A stretch of 64,000 nucleotides of DNA from CBDCBA01 sp965214125 (GTDB lineage Bacteria > Planctomycetota > Phycisphaerae > Tepidisphaerales > Tepidisphaeraceae), in contig CBDCBA010000027.1 in assembly GCA_965214125.1 (NCBI GenBank), forward strand, positions 186,001 to 250,000. The letters run 5' to 3'. The notes below the pieces were generated by a model, which did no database searches, was not told where the DNA came from, and saw only the letters and a program-made list of their open reading frames with translations. A program made the translations under genes and the position numbers. Below are positions 53,245 to 62,168 of this stretch, in pieces (the first letter of the stretch is position 1; each line of letters starts with the position of its first letter).

Positions 53245-54819
53245 GTGAACGCCGCGCCGTTAGCCGTTGAGAACGTGGTCGTCGAGTATCCCGGCGTGCG
53301 GGCGCTCGACGGCGTCTCCGTAGCGTTCGCCGCCGGCACCGTTCACGGCATTATCGGCGAGAACGGCGCCGGCAAGAGTACGTTGATGAAGGTGCTCGCG
53401 GGCATCCAGCGTCCCACGAGCGGCCGCGTGCTCGTCGACGGGGAGCCGGTTTCGCTCCGCTCCGCCCACGATGCTGTCGGCCGCGGCATCGCGATGATCC
53501 ACCAGGAACTCAACCTGGTCAGCGATTTAAGCGTCGCCGAGAACCTGCTGCTCGGCCGCGAGCCGGCGCGGGGCGGGCTGATCCAGCGACGCCTGCAACG
53601 GGCCGAGGCGACGCGATGGCTGGATGCGGTCGGCAGCGACGTCGACCCGCGCACGCGCCTGGGCCGGCTGAGCGTGGCGCAGCAGCAACTGGTGGAGATC
53701 GCCAAGGCTGTCAGCCAGCGGGCGCGGGTCATCATCATGGACGAGCCGACCGCCGTGCTCGGGCAGCGTGAGTCGGACGCGCTCTACCGACTCGTAGAAC
53801 GCCTGCGCGGCGAGGGCCGGACGATCCTCTACATCTCGCACCGCTTGGCGGAGGTGCGGCAACTCTGCGACGAGATCACCGTGCTGCGCGACGGCGAAAC
53901 CGTCGGCCACTTGCGGGGCGACGACCTGCGTGACGCCGACGAGGGACGGCTGGCGTCGCTGATGGTCGGCCGGGCGATGGGCGACATGGCCCAGCACTTC
54001 CCGCCCCTGCCGACGCCGGGCGACCGCACAGCCTTCGCGTGCCGCTCGCTGTCGGTCCCGCCGGTCGTGCGCGACCTGTCGCTCGACGTGCGCGAGGGGG
54101 AAATCGTCGGCCTCGCCGGGTTGATCGGCGCCGGCCGCACCGAGTGGGCCGAGGGCGTGGTCGGCCTGCGCAAGTCCCGCGGCGCGGTGGAGGTGGACGG
54201 CAAGCCGGTGCGCATCCGCCACGTCGGCGACGCGCTGCGGGCGGGCATCGCCTACCTGACGGAGGACCGCAAGGAGGCGGGGCTGCAACTGTCGATGAGC
54301 ATTGCCGACAACTCCGTGCTGGCGACGCTGGGACGCTACTGCAACCCGCCCCTGCTCGGGCCGGCGGCGCTGGTGGATCGCAAGGCCATAGAGAGCGTGG
54401 CCGCGGCGCACGCGAGGAACCTGCGGACGAAGTACGCCAGCGTCCGCGACGCCGTCAGTTCACTGAGCGGCGGCAACCAGCAAAAGGTTGCCCTCGCCAA
54501 GTGGCTCGACGCTGGGCCGCGCGTGATGATCCTCGACGAGCCCACGCGCGGCGTGGACGTGGGGGCGAAGGAGGAGATCTACCGGGTAATCGCCCACCTA
54601 GCCGGCCGCGGGATGGCGTGCGTGGTCATCAGCAGCGAGCTGCCGGAACTGCTGGGCCTGTGCCACCGCATCGGCGTGGTGCGGGAGGGGCGCCTCGTCG
54701 CGATGCTCGATCGGGGCGAGGCGAGCGAGGAGGCGATCATCGCCCACGCCGCGGGCGTGACGTCTGGATCGGCGGGCGTTGCTGGAACGGTTCCCGCCGC
54801 TACAGTGCCCGCCGCATGA
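53245..54819 (+). CDS. Sugar ABC transporter ATP-binding protein (RbsA-type, two ATPase domains)
   Basis: A 524-residue tandem ATPase that powers a CUT2-family sugar importer. The first domain has Walker A at 38-46 (GENGAGKST), LSVAQQQLVEIAKA and IIMDEPTAVL. The second has the usual degenerate Walker A-like GLIGAGRTEWAEG, LSGGNQQKVALAKW and MILDEPTRGVDVGAKEEIY. The GTG at 53245 has AAGGTGG upstream. Its stop overlaps the permease start (ATGA). The sugar is not set by this component. Confidence 0.93.
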   Translation: MNAAPLAVENVVVEYPGVRALDGVSVAFAAGTVHGIIGENGAGKSTLMKVLAGIQRPTSGRVLVDGEPVSLRSAHDAVGRGIAMIHQELNLVSDLSVAENLLLGREPARGGLIQRRLQRAEATRWLDAVGSDVDPRTRLGRLSVAQQQLVEIAKAVSQRARVIIMDEPTAVLGQRESDALYRLVERLRGEGRTILYISHRLAEVRQLCDEITVLRDGETVGHLRGDDLRDADEGRLASLMVGRAMGDMAQHFPPLPTPGDRTAFACRSLSVPPVVRDLSLDVREGEIVGLAGLIGAGRTEWAEGVVGLRKSRGAVEVDGKPVRIRHVGDALRAGIAYLTEDRKEAGLQLSMSIADNSVLATLGRYCNPPLLGPAALVDRKAIESVAAAHARNLRTKYASVRDAVSSLSGGNQQKVALAKWLDAGPRVMILDEPTRGVDVGAKEEIYRVIAHLAGRGMACVVISSELPELLGLCHRIGVVREGRLVAMLDRGEASEEAIIAHAAGVTSGSAGVAGTVPAATVPAA

Positions 54820-55946
54820 AGCCAAGCGTGGCCGAGGAAGGCGTTGCACCGGCCGAGCCGGGCGGCGCGTTCGATGAAGCAACCATCCCGCGCCGCCGCG
54901 TCGGCGAGTTGCCGCCGTGGCTCTGGCCGCTGCTGGCGCTCGTGGCGCTGGTCGCCACGGTGGTGGCCATCGAGCACTACAAGCGCGGCGAGTCGACGTT
55001 CCTGAAGCTCGAGAACATCCGCAACGTCCTCAACACGCAGAGCTACGTCGGCGTCGTCGCGGTGGGGATGACCTTCGTCATCATCGCCGGCGGGATCGAC
55101 CTGAGCGTCGGGGCGTTGCTCGCGGCGCTGGGTGTGTGCGCGTTGCTGACGGCGAACAAGGTGCTGGGCGAGACGCCCGCCGACGCGGGCTCGGCGATGG
55201 TCGTCGCGGCCGTCCTGCTCGGCTACGGCGCGGCCATCGCGGCGGGCGCGGCGGCGGGACTGCTGCACGGCGTGCTTGTCGCGAAGTTCAAGATCGCCGC
55301 CTTCGTCGCCACCCTCGGCGGTCTTGCCGCTTACCGCAGCGTTGCGCTGACCCTCGGCGAGAGCGGCGAAGTCCGCTACCTCGGCCCGCAGCCAACACGC
55401 GGGCCTGATGCGTACCAGCTCTTTGCCAGCACCGGCATCCCGATCCCCGGCACGGACCTCTCGCGCCGGCCCGACGTCACGCTGCCGATCGAGTTTTACT
55501 GGCCGATCATCGTCTTCCTGGCAACAGTCTTGATCGGCGCGGTCGTGCTGTCGCGCACGCGCTTCGGCCGGCACGCGATTGCCGTGGGCGCCAACGAGCG
55601 GGCGGCGCGGTACAGCGCGCTGCCGGTCGACCGCATCAAGATCGCGGTCTTCGTCCTGCTCGGCATGCTGACGGGTTTGGCGGCGATCATGAACACGAGC
55701 CGGTCGGGGACGATCAGTTCCGGCAGCACCGGCACGCTGCTCGAGCTCGACGCCATCGCCGCCGTCGTGGTCGGCGGCACGCGGCTCAGCGGCGGGCGCG
55801 GCACGGTGATCGGCACATTCTTCGGCGTGCTGATCCTGGGCGTGATTGGTAACATGCTGACCCTGCTGGACGTCGAGTCGACGCTCCAGGGTCTGGTCAA
55901 GGGGGGCGTCATCGTGCTCGCCGTACTCCTGCAACGCCGCTCCTGA
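54816..55946 (+). CDS. Sugar ABC transporter permease (RbsC-type)
   Basis: A 376-residue membrane permease with about 8-10 hydrophobic segments. It contains the CUT2 signature VGMTFVIIAGGIDLSVGALL and the AIAAVVVGGTRLSGGRGTVI loop with the family G-G-T-x-x-x-G-G-x-G spacing. An acidic N-terminus of about 35 residues precedes the first helix. A periplasmic loop at about residues 190-230 is rather long for RbsC. It is coupled to the ATPase gene and 11 bases from the binding-protein gene. Confidence 0.92.
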   Translation: MKPSVAEEGVAPAEPGGAFDEATIPRRRVGELPPWLWPLLALVALVATVVAIEHYKRGESTFLKLENIRNVLNTQSYVGVVAVGMTFVIIAGGIDLSVGALLAALGVCALLTANKVLGETPADAGSAMVVAAVLLGYGAAIAAGAAAGLLHGVLVAKFKIAAFVATLGGLAAYRSVALTLGESGEVRYLGPQPTRGPDAYQLFASTGIPIPGTDLSRRPDVTLPIEFYWPIIVFLATVLIGAVVLSRTRFGRHAIAVGANERAARYSALPVDRIKIAVFVLLGMLTGLAAIMNTSRSGTISSGSTGTLLELDAIAAVVVGGTRLSGGRGTVIGTFFGVLILGVIGNMLTLLDVESTLQGLVKGGVIVLAVLLQRRS

Positions 55947-55957
55947 GGAGGAATATC

Positions 55958-57019
55958 TTGAAACTTCACCGACTTCTGCCCAGCGCCCTGCTTGCCCTCG
56001 CCCTTGTCGCCATCGGCTGCAACGGCGATGACGACGCCGACACCTCCGCCTCGACCGGCGGGTCGGGCCAGGGGGGCAAGCCGGTGATCGCGGTCAGCAT
56101 CCCGTCGGCCGACCACGGCTGGACGGGCGGCGTGGTCTACTGGGCGAACAAAGCCAAGGAGGACTTTGGCGACAGGGCCGAGATCCTCGTGCAGACCGCC
56201 GCCGGCCCCGACGAGCAGATCCGCCAGATCGAGGACCTGATGACGCGCGGCGTCGACGGGATGGTGATCCTCGCCCACGAGAGCGGCCCGCTGACGCCCA
56301 CCGCCGAGAGCGTTCACGATCGCGGCATCTACCTCGTCAATGTCGACCGCGGCTTCGAGAGCGAGGTGGCCGACGTCTACCTCGCCGGCGACAACGCCGC
56401 CTTTGGCCGCAAAAGTGCCGAGTTCGTCGCCGAGAAGATGAAGGCCGACGGCGATACCAAGCTGGTGATCCTGACGGGCATCCCCTCGACCGTCGACACC
56501 GCCCGCGTGCAGGCGGCGAAGGAAGTGTTCGCAAGTTATCCCGACATCGAGATCATCGACGAGCAGCCGGGCATGTGGAGCCGCGAGACGTCGCTGAACG
56601 TGATGCAGGGCCTGCTGCAAAAGCACCCGGAGATCGACGCCGTCTGGGCTCAGGACGACGACATGGCCGAGGGCGTCGAGCAGGCGATCAACGAGGCCGG
56701 CCGCCAGGGCATCTGGATTTTCGGCGGCGCGGGGAAGAAGGAGATCGTCCAGCGCGTGATGGAGGGTGACGAGACCTTCCCCGCGACAATGACCTATCCG
56801 CCGGGCATGATCTACGCCGGCATCGCTACGGCCGTCGCGCAGCTCGCCGACGGCGACATCGCCGCCGCGGCCGACAACATGCCCGAGTACCTGGGCATCA
56901 CCCGCGAGCAGCTCGAGGCCGCGAAGCAGCAGCAGGGGCAAAAGCAAATCACGCTCGACGTCTACCTCGTCACGCCGGAGAACGCGGAGAAGTACTACTT
57001 CCCCGATTCGGCGTACTAG
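55958..57019 (+). CDS. Sugar-binding lipoprotein of the ABC importer (RbsB-like)
   Basis: A 353-residue periplasmic binding protein with a lipobox ending in C21 (LVAIGC), so it is lipid-anchored. The type 1 binding fold begins KPVIAVSIPSADHGWTGGVV and continues with QIRQIEDLMTRGVDGMVILA and VNVDRGFESEVADVYLAGDN. The start is TTG at 55958, decided by a strong GAGGAA site 7 bases upstream. It should bind a mono- or disaccharide. Because the next genes encode ThuA- and DUF1080-type proteins, a 3-keto-sugar or glucoside is a plausible ligand. Confidence 0.92.
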   Translation: MKLHRLLPSALLALALVAIGCNGDDDADTSASTGGSGQGGKPVIAVSIPSADHGWTGGVVYWANKAKEDFGDRAEILVQTAAGPDEQIRQIEDLMTRGVDGMVILAHESGPLTPTAESVHDRGIYLVNVDRGFESEVADVYLAGDNAAFGRKSAEFVAEKMKADGDTKLVILTGIPSTVDTARVQAAKEVFASYPDIEIIDEQPGMWSRETSLNVMQGLLQKHPEIDAVWAQDDDMAEGVEQAINEAGRQGIWIFGGAGKKEIVQRVMEGDETFPATMTYPPGMIYAGIATAVAQLADGDIAAAADNMPEYLGITREQLEAAKQQQGQKQITLDVYLVTPENAEKYYFPDSAY

Positions 57020-57048
57020 AACCGCGAGCTCCTGAAGAAGATCCAACC

Positions 57049-58527
57049 ATGCGGAAGCTCCTCCTCGCGCTCGTCGCCCTGCTGCTCGCCTCGCCCGCCA
57101 CGCTCGCGCAGGACGGCCCGCGCGTGGCGCTCGTGACCGACAGCCGCGGCTTCGTCCACGATGTCGTCAAGCCCGTTGACGGCGACAGCCTGGTGGTTCG
57201 CACGATGCGGGAGATCGTGGAGGGCCAGCTCAAGGGCACGCTCACCCACATCTCGGATGCCGCCACGCTTGATCTAGCGTCGGCCGACGTGGTGGCGTTC
57301 TACACGACCGGGCCGATTTCGCTCGACGTGCCGGCTTTTCAAACCTTCATCGAGAACGGCGGCGGGCTCGTCGGCATGCACTGCGCGACCGACACCCTCA
57401 AGCAGGATGCCGCATGGGTCCGCCTCATCGGCGCGCGGTTCGCGGGGCATCCGTGGAACGCCGACGACAGCGTGGTGCTCCGCTCGATCGACCCCGATCA
57501 CCCGGTCGCCCGCCCCATCGGCGGGCGGCGGGCGCTGCGGGAGGAAATCTACATCTTCAACGAGTTCCAGCCGGACCAGGTGCGCGTCGTGACGATGCTC
57601 GACCCGCACGCCACACCGAAGAAACAGACGGGCTCGACGCCGATCGCGTGGGTCAAGCAGGTCGGCGAGGGCCGCGTGGCCTACACCAGCCTCGGCCACC
57701 GGCCTGACGTCTGGCAGGCGCCGTGGTACCAGCAGCACCTCGCCCAACTGATCGGCTTCGCCGCCGGCAACGTCGACGCGAGCGTCGAGCCGAATCCGAC
57801 CGAGCAGCGGCGCATCGAGCAGGCGGGCAAGCAGGAGCGTGCTACGCGGCAACGCGACGACGAGCGCGATCCCCCCGCCGCTACGCAGCCGCAGTCGGAC
57901 GCGACGCCCGAGCGCGGGCGCGACCCGTGGGTCTTCCGCTGCGTGCTCGACCGTCGCCCGCGCGTGGTCGTGGTCGCGCTGTCGCCCGACCTATGGGCCG
58001 CCTACGACGCCACGACTTGCAACGTTTACAAGGTCTGGCGCGGCGACCTTGAGTTGACGGGCAGCGTCTACGACACCCGACACGGGCCACAGCCCCAGAC
58101 GCGCGGCGACGAGCTCGTCACCTTCGGCGAGAACGACGCCTGGTCGATCGGCGACGGCGAACCGATCCAGCCGCGTTGGATGGGCTACCGCGTCGACGGC
58201 CAACGCAGCGTGACCATGCAATACCGGCTGCCGACCGAGAGCGACGGCGCCGGGGTGACGGTGCGCGAGACACCCGAGGCGACCGGCCCGCGCACGCTCC
58301 GCCGCCAATTTGAGGTCAGCGGCATCGTGGGCGAGCCCGTCCGCCTGATGGTCAGCGTCGGGCAGTCGCGCAACGCGCTGACGGTCGAGGCCGGCGACGC
58401 GGCGATGATGAGCGAATCGCGCGGCATCGGCGAGGTCACGCTCCTCGAGATCACCCGCGACGGCACCTACACCGTCGACATCACCTGGCCGGACGTCCCG
58501 GCGAACGCGAAGGAAGCCACGGAATGA
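57049..58527 (+). CDS. Secreted ThuA-domain protein with a C-terminal extension
   Basis: A 492-residue exported protein. It has a signal peptide (LLLALVALLLASPATLAQ), then a ThuA/glutamine-amidotransferase-like fold at about residues 25-245: FYTTGPISLD, GGGLVGMHCATDT and GEGRVAYTSLGHRPDVWQ. ThuA-family proteins act in 3-keto-disaccharide metabolism in rhizobia and Agrobacterium, in the thu operon for trehalose and sucrose isomers. Residues about 290-490 form a separate beta-rich domain (WVFRCVLDRRPRVVVVALSP) after a charged linker; I do not recognise it. The gene follows the importer by 29 bases, and its stop overlaps the next gene (ATGA). Confidence 0.88.
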   Translation: MRKLLLALVALLLASPATLAQDGPRVALVTDSRGFVHDVVKPVDGDSLVVRTMREIVEGQLKGTLTHISDAATLDLASADVVAFYTTGPISLDVPAFQTFIENGGGLVGMHCATDTLKQDAAWVRLIGARFAGHPWNADDSVVLRSIDPDHPVARPIGGRRALREEIYIFNEFQPDQVRVVTMLDPHATPKKQTGSTPIAWVKQVGEGRVAYTSLGHRPDVWQAPWYQQHLAQLIGFAAGNVDASVEPNPTEQRRIEQAGKQERATRQRDDERDPPAATQPQSDATPERGRDPWVFRCVLDRRPRVVVVALSPDLWAAYDATTCNVYKVWRGDLELTGSVYDTRHGPQPQTRGDELVTFGENDAWSIGDGEPIQPRWMGYRVDGQRSVTMQYRLPTESDGAGVTVRETPEATGPRTLRRQFEVSGIVGEPVRLMVSVGQSRNALTVEAGDAAMMSESRGIGEVTLLEITRDGTYTVDITWPDVPANAKEATE

Positions 58528-61247
58528 AGATGTACGCCCCGCTCGCCACCCCCGTCGCCATCCTGCTCGCCGCCGGCGCCGCCTTCGCCGCGCCCGAGCC
58601 CGCCGACGTGGGCGACCTCACGCTGAAGGAAGGCCTGTCGCTGCGCGTCTACGACGTCGGCGAGGACATGACACGCCTGCCCAACCTCGTCGGCGCGCAG
58701 ACCGGCAACGTCAACAAGTACATCGACCAGCCGGACCTCGGCAACGACGACTTCGGTTTGGAAGACCGGTTCTACGCCGTTGCCAGCGGCTTCCTCGTGA
58801 TCGAGGAGGCGGGCGAGTACGAGTTCGAGCTTTACAGCGACGACGGCAGCCGCCTGAGCCTCGGCGGGGAGATGGTCGTCAACAACGACGGCCTGCACAG
58901 CGCCGACATCTCCGGCGAGGGGTACGTCGAGCTGCGGCCGGGCACGTACCCGATCAAGATCGAGATGTTCGACATGTGGGTCGACGCCGCCCTCAAGCTG
59001 ACGTGGCGCACGCCCGGCAGCCGCGAGTTTGTGGTGATTCCCAAGTCGGCCCTGCGCACCGAGGCGGACCAGGTGCTGGTCACGAGTCCGGGGCAAAAGC
59101 AGTTCGAGATACCCGATGGCCCGATGGAGTTCCGCCGCAGCCCCGGCGACCGCCGGCCTCTCGAGGGCGTTCACCCGGCGCTCACGCTGACTGGCCTGCG
59201 CCCCGAGGGGTTCGAGCCCAAGGTCGGCGGCATGGACTTTCTCAGCGACGGCCGCCTCGTACTCTGCACCTGGGACCCCGAGGGAGACGTATACATCCTC
59301 GACGGCGTCACGGGCGACGGTGTCGTCGCGAGCGATGTGAAGGTCAGCAAGTTCGCCACCGGCCTCGCCGAGCCGCTCGGCGTGGCCGTCATGCAGGATG
59401 ATGCCGGCAAGGATCGCATCTACGTCCTGCAAAAGCAGGAACTGACTGAACTCGTCGACAACGACGGCGACGGCGTGGCCGACGAGTACCGCAGCGCGTG
59501 CAGCGGCTGGCCCGTCACCGACAACTTCCACGAGTTCGCCTTCGGCCTCGCGAAGAAGGACGGGCTGCTCTACGCAAACCTGGCCGTCGCGATCAACCCT
59601 GGCGGGCAGACGACCCAGACGCAGGCGCCCGGCCGCGGCACGTGCATCGCCATCGACCCGATTGCCGGCACCTACACCACCGTCGCCGCCGGCCTGCGTA
59701 CGCCCAACGGCATCGGCGTGGGCGTCGACGGGGAGCTGTTCATCACCGATAATCAAGGCGATTGGCTGCCCAGCAGCAAGGTGCTGCACGTTCAGCAGGA
59801 TGCCTTTTACAACAGCTATATCAATCCGCCCCACCCGCTGAGCGAGAACCCCGTGACCCCGCCGGCCGTCTGGCTGCCGCACGGCGAGATCGGCAATTCG
59901 CCCACGAACGTGGTGCTCGTGCCCGACTCCTGGGGCCCCTACGCAGGCCAGCAACTGCACGCCGACGTGACGCACGGCGGCGTGAAGCGCGTGTTTCTTG
60001 AGAAGATTGACGGCGACTACCAGGGGGCTGTCTTCCGCTTCACGCAGGGCATGGAGGCGGGCACCAATCGCATCGCCGTCGGGCCCGACCAGGACCTGTA
60101 CGTCGGTGGCATCGGCTCCAACGGCGACTGGCAGGACGTCAACGCCGGCCAATGGTTCGGGCTCGAAAAGCTCGCATGGACCGGCGACGTGCCGTTCGAA
60201 ATGCTGACCGTCAAACCGGGCACGAACGGCGTCGAAATCGAGTTCACCCACCCGCTCGCCAATGGCTCGGGCGAGTCGCCGCGAGGCTATCGCCTGCGGC
60301 AGTACTACTATGAACCCACCAGCACCTACGGCGGTCCGAAGCTGGGGCAGGCGACGCTCGATGTCGCCGGCGTCACGATCTCCGACGACCGCCGCCACGC
60401 CTGGGTCGAGCTCGACCCGGCCACGCCGCTGAAGGCGGGCCACGTGCTGCACATCACCCTGCGTAGCGCCGGCTCCGACGCCGTGCTGGCGCAAGACGAC
60501 CAGCAGCCGTGGTCGACCGAGGCGTGGTACACGATGAACAAGCTTCCCGATCGCCGGCCGGACTTTGCCGGCGCCGCGACGACCAACAACCCCGCAGAAA
60601 AGGCCGACATGACCCAGGTTGAAGATGGTTTCACGCCCCTGTTCGACGGAACCGACGCCTCCGCGAAGGCGAACTGGAAGGGCTACAAGAAGGACGCCCT
60701 GCCCGGCCAGTGGGTCGCGGAGGACAGCGCGCTGAAACTCCAAGAGAGCGGCGGCGGCGACATCGTGACCCGCCAGGCGTACGGCGACTTCGACCTGCGC
60801 CTCGACTGGAAGATCAGCGAGGGGGGCAACAGCGGCATCTTCTACCGTGTCGTCGAGGAGGGAGACCACACCGATTACACCTTCTTCACCGGCCCGGAAC
60901 TGCAGGTGCTCGACGACGCCAAGCACGCCGATGCGAGGAACGGCACCGACCGCCTCGCCGGTGCCCTCTACGGCCTCTACGGCGTTGAGGGCCCCTCGCC
61001 CGTCAAGCCCGCTGGCGAGTGGAACGAAACCCGCATCGTCATCAAGGACAACAAGGTCGAGCACTACCTCAACGGCCAGAAGATCGTCGAGGCCACGATC
61101 GGTAGCGACGAGTGGAACGAGAAGATCGCCAACTCCAAGTTCAAGCAGTGGCCCCGCTTCGCCAAAGCCGACCGCGGCCTGATCGGCTTGCAGGACCACG
61201 GCGACGTCGTCTGGTATCGCAACATCCGCATCAAGCCACTCGACTAG
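58524..61247 (+). CDS. Secreted PA14 / beta-propeller / DUF1080 (3-keto-disaccharide hydrolase) protein
   Basis: A 907-residue exported protein. After a signal peptide (PLATPVAILLAAGAAFAAPE) comes a PA14 carbohydrate-binding domain at about residues 30-180 (FEFELYSDDGSRLSLGGEMV-like). A PVC-type beta-propeller follows at about 220-560 (GMDFLSDGRLVLCTWDPEGD; GLRTPNGIGVGVDGELFITD). The DUF1080 3-keto-disaccharide hydrolase domain is at about 700-907: FTPLFDGTDA, SEGGNSGIFYRV, and GLIGLQDHGDVVWYRNIRIK with the conserved H-G-x2-V/I-x-Y/F-R-N-I ending. It is coupled to the ThuA gene. A palindrome begins two bases after its stop. Confidence 0.9.
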   Translation: MKMYAPLATPVAILLAAGAAFAAPEPADVGDLTLKEGLSLRVYDVGEDMTRLPNLVGAQTGNVNKYIDQPDLGNDDFGLEDRFYAVASGFLVIEEAGEYEFELYSDDGSRLSLGGEMVVNNDGLHSADISGEGYVELRPGTYPIKIEMFDMWVDAALKLTWRTPGSREFVVIPKSALRTEADQVLVTSPGQKQFEIPDGPMEFRRSPGDRRPLEGVHPALTLTGLRPEGFEPKVGGMDFLSDGRLVLCTWDPEGDVYILDGVTGDGVVASDVKVSKFATGLAEPLGVAVMQDDAGKDRIYVLQKQELTELVDNDGDGVADEYRSACSGWPVTDNFHEFAFGLAKKDGLLYANLAVAINPGGQTTQTQAPGRGTCIAIDPIAGTYTTVAAGLRTPNGIGVGVDGELFITDNQGDWLPSSKVLHVQQDAFYNSYINPPHPLSENPVTPPAVWLPHGEIGNSPTNVVLVPDSWGPYAGQQLHADVTHGGVKRVFLEKIDGDYQGAVFRFTQGMEAGTNRIAVGPDQDLYVGGIGSNGDWQDVNAGQWFGLEKLAWTGDVPFEMLTVKPGTNGVEIEFTHPLANGSGESPRGYRLRQYYYEPTSTYGGPKLGQATLDVAGVTISDDRRHAWVELDPATPLKAGHVLHITLRSAGSDAVLAQDDQQPWSTEAWYTMNKLPDRRPDFAGAATTNNPAEKADMTQVEDGFTPLFDGTDASAKANWKGYKKDALPGQWVAEDSALKLQESGGGDIVTRQAYGDFDLRLDWKISEGGNSGIFYRVVEEGDHTDYTFFTGPELQVLDDAKHADARNGTDRLAGALYGLYGVEGPSPVKPAGEWNETRIVIKDNKVEHYLNGQKIVEATIGSDEWNEKIANSKFKQWPRFAKADRGLIGLQDHGDVVWYRNIRIKPLD

Positions 61248-61248
61248 A

Positions 61249-61353
61249 TCCTGTTGCGTAACCCACCTTGGCGGGTCGTAGGGTGGGATTCATCCCACCT
61301 CCGGTCGCCCCCGATGGTGGGATGAATCCCACGCTACAAGTTACGCAACAGGA
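61249..61353. repeat. Nested palindrome TCCTGTTGCGTAAC ... TAGGGTGGGATTCATCCCACC
   Basis: The outer arms TCCTGTTGCGTAAC (61249-61262) and GTTACGCAACAGGA (61340-61353) are perfect. The inner arms GTAGGGTGGGATTCATCCCA (61278-61299) and 61316-61337 pair with one mismatch. The inner core is a variant of the palindrome at 29889. It starts two bases after the DUF1080 gene stop. Confidence 0.9.
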
Positions 61354-61436
61354 CCTGGCCGACCGCCCGGTTCAGGCCGGGCGAACGGATTGTTCAGCGT
61401 CGGTAGGGTCGTGGCTCCCCGATCAAGGGGCCGCCC

Positions 61437-61626
61437 GTGCATCGACTGCGCAATCTCGTTCTGCTTGTTGCCACCGTCGCCTTCGCCGGCACTGCTGCCG
61501 GGCAGGTTCCGGACGGTTGGGCGACGTTCCAGTTCGCGGGCGTCAGACACCATCTTCAGCGAAGGCGTGGAGATCGTCGTGGACGGTGGCGGCGGACGGA
61601 AGATCCTGCTCGAAGCGATTCGCTGA
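61437..61626 (+). pseudogene. Remnant of a secreted protein gene
   Basis: A GTG-started frame encodes a clean signal peptide (HRLRNLVLLVATVAFAGTAA then GQVPDGWATFQFAG). It then runs out of phase into Arg-rich noise. Another frame, from about 61540 to the TGA at 61624-61626, reads SDTIFSEGVEIVVDGGGGRK, which looks like real coding sequence. A frameshift or deletion between the two parts is the simplest reading. The original product is not recognisable. Confidence 0.45.
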
Positions 61627-61657
61627 AATGTTTGGCTGGCGGTATGGTCTGTGCGTG

Positions 61658-62167
61658 ATGCCAACATCAAGCTGGTTTTCGCCCGTTTTGCAGGCGCTGG
61701 CCAATGGCGGAGTGGACTACGTCCTCGTTGGCGGGCTTGCAACGATCGCACACGGCTACCTCCGCACCACCCAAGACATCGACCTCATCGTTGAGCTCAC
61801 AGAAGACAATGCACTGCGAGCCGTGCTGACGCTGGAGAAGATCGGCTACCGCCCCCGTGTGCCGGAGCCCGCCGTGCGTTTTGCGGATGCTGCCGCGCGT
61901 CGCATGTGGCGGGACGAGAAAAACATGATGGTGTTTACAATGATCCACGAGTCGCCCAAGCGCCCGGTCGTCGACCTGTTCATCGACTATCCGCTGCCTT
62001 GGAAGCAGCTTCGCGATGCCGCCGTCGAGCGGACAGTCGCCGGCGTCGTGGTGCCGGTTTGCTCGATTGATGACCTGATTACTATTAAGGAAGCTGCCGG
62101 CCGGGATCGCGATTTAGTCGATATCGCGAAGCTTCGCCAGGTACGCGACAATCCCAATCAAGTTTAG
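61658..62167 (+). CDS. MNT/AbiEii-like nucleotidyltransferase
   Basis: A 169-residue nucleotidyltransferase-fold protein with the signature VDYVLVGGLATIAHGYLRTT then Q-D40-I-D42, the G-G-x(n)-D-x-D metal and nucleotide site. The C-terminal part (VCSIDDLITIKEAAGRDRDL) matches AbiEii/DUF6036-type proteins. Such enzymes often belong to toxin-antitoxin or abortive infection pairs, where they modify tRNA or a partner protein. The ATG at 61658 is chosen; ATG 61628 is in frame upstream. A small gene starts 2 bases after its stop. Confidence 0.75.
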   Translation: MPTSSWFSPVLQALANGGVDYVLVGGLATIAHGYLRTTQDIDLIVELTEDNALRAVLTLEKIGYRPRVPEPAVRFADAAARRMWRDEKNMMVFTMIHESPKRPVVDLFIDYPLPWKQLRDAAVERTVAGVVVPVCSIDDLITIKEAAGRDRDLVDIAKLRQVRDNPNQV

Positions 62168-62168
62168 A

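Larger units (their letters stand above)
61248..61657. other. Gene-poor stretch with palindrome and decayed gene
   Basis: 410 bases hold a nested palindrome (61249-61353) and the remnant of a signal-peptide-bearing gene (61437-61626). No intact gene, RNA or other repeat is visible. This marks the boundary between the sugar operon and the nucleotidyltransferase pair. Confidence 0.6.

Noticed and set aside
53245..57019. Reading the CUT2 importer as a ribose system (rbsACB)
   Set aside because: Component types match RbsABC, but the ThuA and DUF1080 genes in the same operon point to other sugars, so no ribose gene symbols were given.
58467..61199. 910-residue open frame on the minus strand opposite the PA14-propeller-DUF1080 gene
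   Set aside because: It mirrors a well-recognised gene, is rich in Val/Ala/Gly/Asp without any motif, and is a normal by-product of high GC.
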